Source: Prostheceraeus crozeri (Eukaryota > Platyhelminthes > Polycladida > Euryleptidae). From it: a DNA stretch of 64,000 nucleotides. Made by a program: the position numbers and the translations under genes. This document shows positions 31,093 to 40,172 of this stretch, piece after piece. The notes below the pieces were generated by a model. It was not told the origin of the DNA. It did not search any database and saw only the letters and a program-made list of their open reading frames with translations. Position 1 is the first letter of the stretch, and each line of letters starts with the position of its first letter. The stretch is taken from the NCBI GenBank assembly GCA_907163375.1, contig CAJQUW010003578.1, forward strand, positions 1 to 64,000, read 5' to 3'.

Positions 31093-32007
31093 TTATTCAT
31101 CATCCAAATCTACATTATACGTGAACCAATTCAATTGGTTCTTCAAAACAATGGGTTTCAGAGGTCTCCCTCGTTTCTTACTAAAGTCAAATAAATATTT
31201 GCGTGGGTCCCGATTTCTATTCTCTGGTCGAAGCGAGGCTTGGGGGACACTATTCACTTCCTTGGGCGGATTCGGTTGACTCTCATATATCCGTTTCAAC
31301 TTTTCGCGCTGATTTTTCCATATTTTCTTGCCCATATGCTCCTTATGCAGCGAGACAAATTGACGGACCTTCTCTTCCTCCACGTCACGGTGCAGCATCT
31401 CACCACAGACACACATATAGACAAAGTTGTCACATGCCTCATTCGTCTTGCTCCACGTCAGATTGCTTCCACGCGCCTCCTTATGTTTTTTGCAAACATG
31501 TTCCCATAAGATGAGTGCTTGGTACATGTTATGACACCAGGGACAGCGCGCCAACTTCACTTTTGACAAGTCGTACGGATATGAATTCGTACTCTCCGAC
31601 TCCACTGGGCGATTCGGGTCCAAGGGTTCGGTGGGCATACACATGCTCAAATAGGGACATAAATGTTCATCCCATTCATTCTCCTCCTCCTGTATCTTCT
31701 CATCACAGTACCTGCACCGACCCACACATGGATGTTTATGGTAAGCTTCCATATTATAGTCTTGTTTACAAAGCAGGCAGGTGAACTCACTCTCCTTGTC
31801 GCCCCAGTAACCCCTATCCAGAGAGCAGCAATGATCGGTAGTCCACCATTTCCCACAACGATCGCAATACTCCTTCCCTATCTCCTTACGTCCATGACGG
31901 ATGCATTGTGAAAACAGTCGGAAGCGTTTATTGCAAAACTCGCACTCATAATAGGGTTGAGGGCGGGGACGGACTGTGGTTCGCCTCTTCTTTGTTGGTG
32001 GCTCCAT
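31093..32007 (-). CDS. Multi-zinc-finger protein sharing modules with PolB and another gene
   Basis: About 304 aa from MEPPTKKRRTT, whose basic run is a likely nuclear signal. Upstream in-frame codons exist, but this ATG fits the preceding gene's end. Module A (about residues 19-125) contains CEFCNKRF, a CI-x-HG pair, YCDRCGKW, FTCLLCKQDY, EAYHKHPCVGRCRYCD and EWDEHLCPYL, and matches the N-terminus of the element's DNA polymerase finger by finger. Module B (about 150-230) has RCPWCHNMY with a downstream His pair and FVYMCVCGEML, matching the gene at 26066-27329. It may recruit replication factors or bind the same DNA as the polymerase N-terminus; this is inference. The stop overlaps an AATAAA (- strand). 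Looks whole. Confidence 0.8.
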   Translation of the reverse strand: MEPPTKKRRTTVRPRPQPYYECEFCNKRFRLFSQCIRHGRKEIGKEYCDRCGKWWTTDHCCSLDRGYWGDKESEFTCLLCKQDYNMEAYHKHPCVGRCRYCDEKIQEEENEWDEHLCPYLSMCMPTEPLDPNRPVESESTNSYPYDLSKVKLARCPWCHNMYQALILWEHVCKKHKEARGSNLTWSKTNEACDNFVYMCVCGEMLHRDVEEEKVRQFVSLHKEHMGKKIWKNQREKLKRIYESQPNPPKEVNSVPQASLRPENRNRDPRKYLFDFSKKRGRPLKPIVLKNQLNWFTYNVDLDDE

Positions 32008-32032
32008 TATATCGTGGTTCAGATCATGTATC

Positions 32033-32453
32033 TTACGTAAACAATGAACCAAACCCAATGTCAATCTGCATACACAAGATTCCTCCAAAATAACGACACT
32101 CCAGTTGAGAACGTAACTTCTTCTGCAACGAATCAATCAGTTCTTCCACGTCCCAATCGTCACCAATGTTCAAATAGTGATAGGACACGTCCAGTGCACC
32201 TTTGGGGAACTTTGCAGATGTTCGAATATCAAACAAGAAGCGTGGTCCATACAGTATTTACATTCAGCAACTGAATACGAAGCTCTGCAATAATCTTCTC
32301 TAACGACACACTCTTCTCCTTTGTCGGAATAATATACAGTGTATTACAGTCTCGTTCCACAATAAAGTCTTTCGATGAATAAGGTGTATAGGATATCTCC
32401 TCCTTGGGATGACGTGTCGCAGCCAGAGGGCGTAACGTTAATGTTGTCGACAT
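32033..32453 (-). pseudogene. Right-end terminal gene, small protein, broken
   Basis: The first gene inside the right TIR, starting MSTTLTLRPL 35 nt after the TIR TATA box. It is paralogous to the acidic protein at 28034-28429 (shared NTLYIIPT, LEKII and DVEEL patterns). It shares its promoter sequence with the polymerase at the other end, so early expression is likely. Broken, with about one break. Function unknown. Confidence 0.55.
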
Positions 32454-32456
32454 ATG

Positions 32457-32703
32457 ATGAGAATGAATTTCTCTGGCAGCGCCTTCCTTATATACCTTGC
32501 TGTGACTCATCACACGTGCTCGGCGCCGCGTGCTCCGATTGGTGCTCCGTGCTCTTACCCCAAGTGCGCCGATGCGTGGGCGTGTGCTCCGTTTCCTGTC
32601 CTCTTCGCTACCCGTGCTCTGATGCGTGGGCGTGTGCTCTGATGAAAGAGCAGGTCATGACCTTTCGTGAAAAGTGTGGTGTAAGGGGCTAGACTCTCCT
32701 ACT
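32457..32703 (-). repeat. Polinton right terminal inverted repeat
   Basis: 247-bp mirror of 7844-8090 with three differences. Contains TTATATA at 32488-32494, TGACTCA at 32503-32509 and CACGTG at 32513-32518, driving the leftward terminal gene. The same RGAGCAC heptamers are present. Confidence 0.95.
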
Positions 32704-32709
32704 TACATG

Positions 32710-33961
32710 TACTTCTCCACAAGACGTTGCCGCTTTAGCCATCCCAGTCGCTTGTCAACGCTCCACATGAGCCAATTTAGTCAGTTTCGCACAATACTTC
32801 ATCAATACAAGGTCATCAATACTTCTCGGCGTCCTGCTATAAACCCGATCCTTGACTACACCCCAAAGGAAGAAATCGAGGGGCGTGAGGTCGGTAGACC
32901 GCGCAGGCCAATCAATGGGACCACGTCGGCCTATCAATCTACCTTCAAATGTTTCGTCGAGATAATTGCGTACAGTAGTCGCGTAGTGGGGTGGTGCCCC
33001 GTCCTGTTGAAAATACATTTCGTGGAAATCTTCTCGTTGCTTTAGAATAGGAACAACAGCAGTCTGTAAGGTTTCCAAGTACATTGCTCCAGTGACAGTA
33101 CCTTGAAAAAAGACAGGACCGACAATGCCCGAAGACGATAATCCAGCCCATACTGTAATACCTGGCTGATTGAGCTGCTTCTCAATAGTTACATGATTAT
33201 TTTGAGAGCTCCAGTATATGCAATTATGTCTATTAACGTGGCCCGATAATTTAAATTGGGCCTCATCAGACCAAACTATTTTGTCCAGTAGATCAGGCGT
33301 TTCGGTACACTGGTTCTGAAATAACTCACAAAATTGCATACGACGGTCTCCGTCATCACCGGTAAGTGCATGTATGAGGCGAGGAATGTAAGGCTTGTAT
33401 TTCAGTTTATGTAGTAACATCTGAACGGATCGCCTATTGATATTAAGTTCAATGCTGCACCGTCTTGCTGATTTCTGGGGGCATTCAGCAATAGCTTGGG
33501 CGACAAGCATTTCGTTTTCTTCATTAACCACTGTTGCGGGACGGCCAGAGCGAGGGGCATCTGCTACTGTTCCAAGTGCATCAAATTTATCTCGGAGATC
33601 GTAGATAGCTGCACGCGCAGGTGGAGAGGTTTCGTATGTATTTGACCATTGACGAATTACTTCCTGGGCATTTCCTGTCTTCCAATAAGTTTTAACAACA
33701 AATATGCGCTCTTGCAAAGAAAGTTTACGAGGCATGATTCAAATTCTGATTGTACACTTTCTAAGCTACGGCTTTAAGTAAGTAGGTGAAGAGAGTTGTG
33801 TTATCATGAGCTTAGCTCATTGTGCTATCACTTAATCGATATCATGAGCTTAGCTTATACTGTTTTACTTATGTTTATTAGCAGAAATAATGCAATAATA
33901 TAGAATTATAACAATATCTCTATTTTAACATTAGCTGTATGGTAACTTTATTGCCACCCTG
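32710..33961 (-). mobile_element. Mariner transposon, DD41D (rosa-like), one end missing
   Basis: The right end carries a mariner-type inverted terminus (CAGGGTGGCAATAAAG on the - strand, ending at 33961, followed by TA). No matching copy is found at the other end: the element runs directly into the Polinton target duplication. So the 3' end was lost, or decayed, or the Polinton lies in or beside it. The transposase frame is nearly full length. Confidence 0.8.
32755..33735 (-). CDS. Mariner DD41D transposase
   Basis: 326 aa, slightly short of the usual 340-350. The N-terminus is a paired helix-turn-helix region. Catalytic Asp residues: WSDEAQFKL, then FQQDGAPPHY, then LTPLDFFLWG, with 41 residues between the second and third. 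That spacing defines the DD41D (rosa) branch, not classical DD34D mariner. The conserved SxDLTPLDFFLWG block and WPARS are present. The frame stops in the final helices (KLAHVER), so the last C-terminal residues look lost or diverged, in line with the missing element end. It points towards the Polinton. Confidence 0.9.
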   Translation of the reverse strand: MPRKLSLQERIFVVKTYWKTGNAQEVIRQWSNTYETSPPARAAIYDLRDKFDALGTVADAPRSGRPATVVNEENEMLVAQAIAECPQKSARRCSIELNINRRSVQMLLHKLKYKPYIPRLIHALTGDDGDRRMQFCELFQNQCTETPDLLDKIVWSDEAQFKLSGHVNRHNCIYWSSQNNHVTIEKQLNQPGITVWAGLSSSGIVGPVFFQGTVTGAMYLETLQTAVVPILKQREDFHEMYFQQDGAPPHYATTVRNYLDETFEGRLIGRRGPIDWPARSTDLTPLDFFLWGVVKDRVYSRTPRSIDDLVLMKYCAKLTKLAHVER

Positions 33962-33997
33962 TATATCGAAAGAGGTGCTTGCTAAATTGCTGAAGGT

Positions 33998-34054
33998 GCT
34001 ACCCGTGCTCTGATGCGTGGGCGTGTGCTCTGATGAAAGAGCAGGTCATGACCT
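33998..34054. repeat. 57-bp stray copy of Polinton right TIR
   Basis: Exactly identical to 32607-32663 within the right TIR and in the same orientation, but outside the element and on the far side of the mariner. At the two sites where the TIRs differ in this block it agrees with the right TIR, not the left. No further TIR sequence flanks it. Confidence 0.9.
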
Positions 34055-34408
34055 ACTACTAGTTAATAAAACAGCAACTTACAATGGGTCAATTTTAGAT
34101 CAAGTTCCTAAAAATACTTCTAGACCTGTTGAGCACCCGTGAATGAATGCATAATTGCTTGTGCCAAGAGTAATGAACTACAATTATTCGGTCTGTTGAG
34201 AATGTGACTCTGCTCTCATTGACTCACTAAACAAGCTGCGACTTTCTACGCAAATCATCAGACGCACTCACCCGTAAAATCAGATTCATAGCTTTTCCAT
34301 CGCAGCCGATGATAAATTGAGCTCGCATTGGTTCGCACTCGCCTCAGCTCCCTTGTCCATCTACAAAACCGGCTGTCTTCACAAAACTGTCTCAGCAAAT
34401 AGTTTTGC
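34055..34408 (+). promoter_or_regulatory. Upstream region of bHLH gene
   Basis: 354 bases between the stray TIR piece and the bHLH start. It must hold part of the promoter and 5' leader, but I see no clear TATA box or other named site. Confidence 0.3.
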
Positions 34409-34861
34409 ATGCTCAGAAAGTCTATGGCAAAGCTTGAACCTTCTATAACATCTTCCGGGGAGAGTGATGATCCTGAATTATCTGAGAATTCTTTGTCTGG
34501 TGCACCACAAGGTCATTGTGAACAAAGGCATTTGCGGCTGAGCATCAATGCCCGTGAGCGTCGACGAATGCATGATCTCAACGACGCTTTAGATGAACTT
34601 CGGAGTGTTATTCCATATGCTCATAGTCCTTCAGTGAGAAAACTTTCAAAAATTGCTACATTATTGCTTGCGAAAAACTATATTCTTATGCAAGCCAATG
34701 CTTTGGAGGAGTTGAGGCGAATTATCTCTTTTTTGAATCAACAGCTTGGGAATGGAGCAGGCCTGCCAGCATCGACACAAAAAGATGGGAATTGTATTAT
34801 TGACGCGACTCAGAAGCTCATCGACTCTAGTGATGAACTGCAACGTGAAACATATAAATAA
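34409..34861 (+). CDS. BHLHE22/23: bHLH transcription factor, BHLHE22/BHLHE23 (beta3) group
   Basis: 150-aa single-exon host gene. Basic region [17 protein letters not shown] (about residues 42-58), helix 1 and loop with [22 protein letters not shown], and helix 2 [22 protein letters not shown]. These are almost the vertebrate BHLHE22/23 sequence and separate it from the Olig and neurogenin groups. Family members are nuclear E-box-binding repressors in neuronal and retinal differentiation. The short N-terminus (41 aa) and short C-terminus make it smaller than vertebrate members (human BHLHE23 is 225 aa). A second ATG at codon 6 is possible. An AATAAA lies at 35242-35247. No breaks. It is the only clearly live host gene here and lies 1.7 kb from the Polinton. 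Confidence 0.93.
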   Translation: MLRKSMAKLEPSITSSGESDDPELSENSLSGAPQGHCEQRHLRLSINARERRRMHDLNDALDELRSVIPYAHSPSVRKLSKIATLLLAKNYILMQANALEELRRIISFLNQQLGNGAGLPASTQKDGNCIIDATQKLIDSSDELQRETYK

Positions 34862-37800
34862 TTTCATCATATTATTCAACGTTTTGATTCATTTTGATGT
34901 ATCTCAGTGGCCAAAGACAATCACGGAAAATCTTTCAGTTCATTCAGGTAACTACGTACGTTTCAAAAGTTGGTGGTTTCAAATGAATTCATAGTTTCCG
35001 TATTTCTTCTAATGCAACCCCTAGGTTCAATCACACTTCCTACCCAGGTTCTATTGGAGGCTGGGTTGCATTGAATCGTCAGTAAAAAATACAAAATACT
35101 TTCAGTTTACTCGTTTTCAGTATATATTTTAGGAAAAGGCTTTAAATTCATCCTTTGAATTCTGAAAAATAGTGACGATTGTTTCTCAATGCTCAGCCTC
35201 TGATGAGTACTTGACATGAACTTTTACACGTTTCCAATTATAATAAAGGTAGCACAAGTTTATCAAAAGCTAAAATATTCTTTAAAATTATGACAGACTT
35301 TAAAATTATTGACTATGTCGACCCCCTTCAAATGATCTTTGCTTACCGCCAACCATTTTGACCAGTCGAGAATCGGTAGGTTGTCAAATCGGTAGGTTGT
35401 CAAGAATTGGTATAGATTGTCATTAATCATCATAACCGGCATTGATACTCGATCAAGTCTAATGACTCGCTATTCTTTATTTTTATATTTGTTGTCTTCA
35501 GAATTTGATTACTCACTGACTATTGAATAGATTGATTTCAAAATTGATTACGAAAACCTGATGAATAATAACATAATATCCTAACGTTTGATAATGGTTG
35601 AATGAGAATCACAACAAATACCGCGTTTCCAGGTATTTTGGGAATTGCAGTACAAAGTAGGCTACCCCGTGTTGCATTAGAGGCCCGAATTCTATTTCAT
35701 TTCAAATAATATATCCCACGTGCCATGTCTATGTAAATGTTATATAATCACTAAATGAATAGAAGTTACATCAAAAGATATTTAAATACTGATTAACAAT
35801 CTATTTGTCGCAATAATCATAATACTATTTGATGAAAACGATAAATGTGATCTTCATAAACCAATCGTTTCAGAAAACGCAATTTTTGTCGATCTCCACA
35901 TATTATTGCAGATCCACTAATTTAGACGACACAGCAACAGTGTGTTAGAAGTAGCATTTAGGCTAATAACTTCATACAGAAAAGTATAAAATACAAAACC
36001 AGACGTTTCGGATTAATCTTTCACGATGCATCAAGATATGGATACAATCAACAAAGTATTCATAGTCAGTGAATGTTTGACTTCCGTCGCTTCCACTTTA
36101 TACGTCTGACCATAGAAAGTTCTAGAATGGAAATTGCATGAAAATTATGGCACACGCTGGGAGAACTTAGTTGGGGCAAAACACAAATTGTACGAGCTGG
36201 TTTCCGTGTTTTCTGGTTGCCATTTATATTTATCAAGTCAATTTGTGATCTGGATTGTTGCCCCTTGTCCAAAGATCATGTACACAAAAGCAATAATGAA
36301 TTTACTAAATACTGCGACGACAGGATGACAAGAAGGAAATCCTTTAAAACGTTCTGTACGTTCATCATTTTGAAATATCGCTCCTATAATTTATCAAGAG
36401 TATAATCAGACACATATGCAACTTGTAATGTCGATTTACAGAACATGCACTACCCCAGCTTGAAATCAGAGGCCACGAGATTTTAGAGTATTCATTTTAC
36501 TTTAAAGGGCTCCCCTGTTCACAATGTTTGAACAATTTTCAAAATCTTTGTACACTTTCGAATATCAGCTTCCAAAATATCATCACACTATATCACATTA
36601 GTAATTTAATGATTTAATGAAAAGTTCCAGTGACATTTGTTTTATCAGAGAAATGATTGTCGTTAAAGAAGCTTTCAATGTGCTTATTCCAGAAAAGCGC
36701 TAGGTTTCTTAATCGCTTGAAAGAGAAATTATCCAATGATTACAGTTTTCATCTGTGAATTCTTTAGATGCTCTTACAAACAGCACAGCACACCGACGAC
36801 TTTCAATTATGATTCTGTGAACCAATTTTTAATTCGCATTCCAGTATTGAAAAATTGGATGATAGTTGTCAATGACTGCTACAAACAGACACAGTATATT
36901 AACCCATGGAATAGTAGGCTAACAAGCAAGATATCAAACCTCCATTCTAGTGTGCTATTATCTACTTCTATGCGTCTGACTGACCATCGATGAAGGCCAA
37001 AATATGCCATGACATTGTATTCACAAAGATGTCTTTATAGATGGTCAATCATAGTGTAAGTGATGGAGATCAAGCATCACTCAGTGGCTTTCATTGGTCT
37101 GATAGAAATACTCCTCAGACAATATCGTCCAAGCAATTGTCTCAAAAACAACGGCTGGCGTCATTTGAAAAACAAATGATTTTATAACGTAAAACAATAC
37201 GCAAAAAGACTGGTCAATGTTTGTTCATGTTGTTTAAAAACAGAAAATGTTCTTCCGCTAAGAAATGTAACATCTAATTTCCATTTATACTGACTTAGCA
37301 GTCTATGAACTTAAACATGCGTACTGTTCAATTCATGAAAGAAGTTATGAAAAGAGTAATACTTTCTCTTACAGTGAACTTAAATTGTCTTCCGTCGCTC
37401 ACAGACATGTTTATGAGAACTGGAGTAAAACATTATGAAGAAAATACATGTAAACAATAAAACATATAATCAACAGTAAATGAACTTATTCGCATTCTCC
37501 ATGATGACTTTTATATATCTGCTATTTTCCATTGTATTTTTCACTTCGACATAATTTAAAGTATAATGTATTCTACGCGATGAATGTGTTGTAAATAAAA
37601 TGATATCTTCGCAAGCAATTCATTCTCTTTTACATAATAATCTTAATGCGGTTACTGAAGTAGTGAGGCTTCAAAAGGGACAGAAGTACAATTATTGAAC
37701 TTCCATGATCAGCTGCCTTTACTGCATTATGTCATTCTTTACATTATTGGCAAAAATATGACATTAGCATACTTAATCAATAGCTGATAAAAGGATGGAT

Positions 37801-37924
37801 CTTCATTAGTCAATAAACAGACTTTCAATTCTGCGGCGTGCTCTTTTTTGTGTAACAAGCCAACCAATTCCAAATAAATCAGGTGATCCTCGTATCCGGA
37901 ATGGAAGCGTGATGAAAAAATAAC
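34862..37924. other. Downstream of bHLH gene, no gene recognised
   Basis: Contains the likely bHLH 3' UTR to the AATAAA at 35242. A 10-bp stem AATGCAACCC with its complement at about 35013-35068 forms a possible hairpin. The rest is AT-rich with no supported gene. Confidence 0.5.
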
Positions 37925-38510
37925 CTTCTGCGGATACTAAATTGATTTATTACGATAACCAATATTTCGCCTTGCGGCTTTGTCAAGGTTACAATAAATA
38001 AAGCAGAGAGTGGTAAAAGGTGGGCCTATTTAAACAAACTTTGAGTACAGCTAGAAAAGAAACATTAACTTGGATGAACCCGTTACATGACAGTGTCTAT
38101 ATTTAGACCTTGACATCCGTTCATTAGGGAGCCTGCATGTTGCCGAATGTACATAGCTTCTAACGTGAGTCTCTTTTGAGTAGTATTCAATCCACGATGC
38201 AGTATCGTCCATGAAATAGGCTGCGAACAATTGGGATGAGTCTGTAGATGTTGAAAAACAGCACTATTATTCTGTGAGAGATGTTCTTTTATCCTTGACT
38301 TGATGCAACGAGCTGACTCGCCAATGTAAATAGCACCGCATGTATTGCACACAATTTTATATATGATATTTTTTGAGTGACACGAGTTACATGTATCGTT
38401 CAATTTGCAACTTGTGCAGCTATCATGGCATTGGATTTTTTGTTTCGGAGGGCCATCCAACCATATGAAACGCAAAAACAATCCAATAAATACCGAAACA
38501 AACTTCATTC
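37925..38510 (-). mobile_element. Penelope-like element fragment 1 (GIY-YIG end)
   Basis: The frame 38083-38508 encodes a Cys-rich linker (CxxC pairs near CHDSCTSCKLNDTCNSC) and a GIY-YIG endonuclease: KNIIYKIVCNTCGAIYIGESAR, KSRIKEH and a final LEAMYIRQH. That arrangement marks the C-terminus of Penelope-like retroelements. The 3' UTR runs on to about 37925 with the typical AAGCCGCAAGGCGAAATATT stretch. No reverse transcriptase is visible upstream, so it is a 5'-truncated piece. Confidence 0.85.
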
Positions 38511-38699
38511 TATAGGGTGCGCACGAAATGCATGGGCTTCAAGCTATGTCTTAACCGGTGCCTCACTGGGGTGTTCTTCCGAACTGATTTCCTCCCCTGC
38601 TGATTTCACAAACTATTGCACCAATTTTGCCAAGCCACACACCAATCGAATAGGCATTGAAAGGGATTCAGAAAAACAGCATCAATTATATTTCTAAGG

Positions 38700-39445
38700 T
38701 CATCCTTGGGCTGAGGTGTCGTAAAGGTCAAAAACCGACAATTTTAACAAATTTCCATCTGATCACTATTTGAAATCGAAAATGACAACAAAAGCTAACA
38801 AACCATGCACTAATCGAAAGATCTGGTCAAAGTGGTTAACAAAACGATGATTATTAATCATTCTGAGATTACATCATTGTATTAGATCAGGTCAAAGGTC
38901 AAATAATTCAAACTTTTAGTTCAACTCAAATATCACTGAAATCGCACATTTTAGTATTTAGTTCCTGCAAGTGAAGAAGCAACCCAACTGGTGACTTGTA
39001 TCAAGACACTGAGGCTAAAAGCAATATAATTCTGAAAATTTTCAATACTTGCTGATCAGATGCAGAACTAAAAAAAAAAAAAAAATTGGTGTATAATCAT
39101 ATTTGACTTTGATTTCAAATTCGAAGCTTTTGCATTTGTGAACATCTCTATATTAATAGGAAGAATCCTCTCTCTATATTGATAGGAAGGGTGAGGGTTA
39201 ATCTTTTCTCGGCCCAATGATGTTATTTTCCCATTTTATTGAACACAGCTTATTTAGGCCTATGTGAAATATCAATCATTTTCATTTCGTTTAGGGCCAA
39301 CTTCGACTATGCAAATAGGCATAACTTGAAAACTGTGCGAAAATTTGGCCTATTGCATCAAATTTTCCTGTCAATTATATATCACTGCGAGTCATCCATC
39401 TACCATTAACCACTAGGCAAAATATCTATGGAGAAAATAGACTCA
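38700..39445. other. Intergenic, nothing recognised
   Basis: No gene seen. A run of about 16 A residues at 39069-39084 could be a tail of a retroposed copy, but nothing recognisable precedes it. Confidence 0.4.
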
Positions 39446-39448
39446 TAC

Positions 39449-40172
39449 AGGGTGTTTTAAAAGGAATCATCCGCTTTCAGTTTACTATCTATTTAATCAA
39501 TGCACAGTCTCGAAATAAACCTGAAAATTCTTATATAGATAACATGACATCACGTCAGAAATGGTTCTGTGGTGCGGCAAACATTTGCAAGCATGTCAAT
39601 TTTTGGACAAATTTATCAAAAGTTCTGTGCGACGTAATCTGGAGGCTAGGCAAACGATGCGTCAGTAAATTCGCTTGTCACTTTGTGACCCACCTTGCTC
39701 CAAAGAAAAAGGTCAATGACTCTTAGGTAAGATTATCTCGATGGCCAATCATGCAATGCCAGATCAGTTGACCCGTTGCGATCGATCCGTCGTCGAGGTA
39801 GTCGCTATTCAAAATCACCGAAATTAAGTATTCAATTGCGGTAGCGATCGTCTTTTTAAAGAATGAAGTCGCCTGAATCGACTTGAAGCTGAGTGAGAAG
39901 CCGGTCTGGTAGCATTTGCAGATTCGTATCCCAGCATTCCAGTGGCTGGCATTCCGTCCAAATGATTTTTTTTGGCATCCGGCAACATTGTAGTGACAGC
40001 AACTCTGTAATGACAGAGAGATTGCTTGACGCCGAGATGTTGACTTTATTACATAATAATTTGTAGACATTCTTTTCAATCTTCGAAAATTTGAAAAATG
40101 GATAAAAAAACAAGCTCTTCTTTTGTTGTGCAATGTGCATGAACCCATACATACATACACACAAAAGTACAT
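39449..40172 (-). mobile_element. Decayed mariner-like element
   Basis: The left end CAGGGTGTTTTAAAAGGA at 39449 resembles a mariner-type terminus. The leftward frames behind it keep traces of a transposase end: IATGQLIWHCMIGHRDNLT, then FFFGARWVTK, which line up with the WPARSPDLTPLDFFLWG region of mariner transposases. Several stops and substitutions have destroyed it. The right limit is uncertain. Confidence 0.5.

Larger units (their letters stand above)
7844..32703. mobile_element. Polinton/Maverick (adintovirus-like) element
   Basis: 24,860-bp virus-like element, bounded by exact 6-bp duplications tacatg (7838-7843 and 32704-32709) and 247-bp TIRs beginning AGTAGGAG. It carries the family hallmarks: protein-primed PolB, chromodomain rve integrase, adenain-like protease, FtsK/HerA-type packaging ATPase, double-jelly-roll capsid protein and penton-like proteins. 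Genes fill it with short gaps; the left 5 kb runs rightward and nearly all the rest leftward. It is a fossil with roughly half a dozen breaks spread over several genes, while others remain open. The TIRs differ at 3 of 247 sites (about 1.2 %), which suggests a fairly recent insertion if they were identical at integration. Its base composition is higher in GC than the flanks. Confidence 0.97.

Noticed and set aside
39069-39084. Poly(A) tail of a processed pseudogene
   Set aside because: No recognisable gene copy or target duplication flanks the A run.
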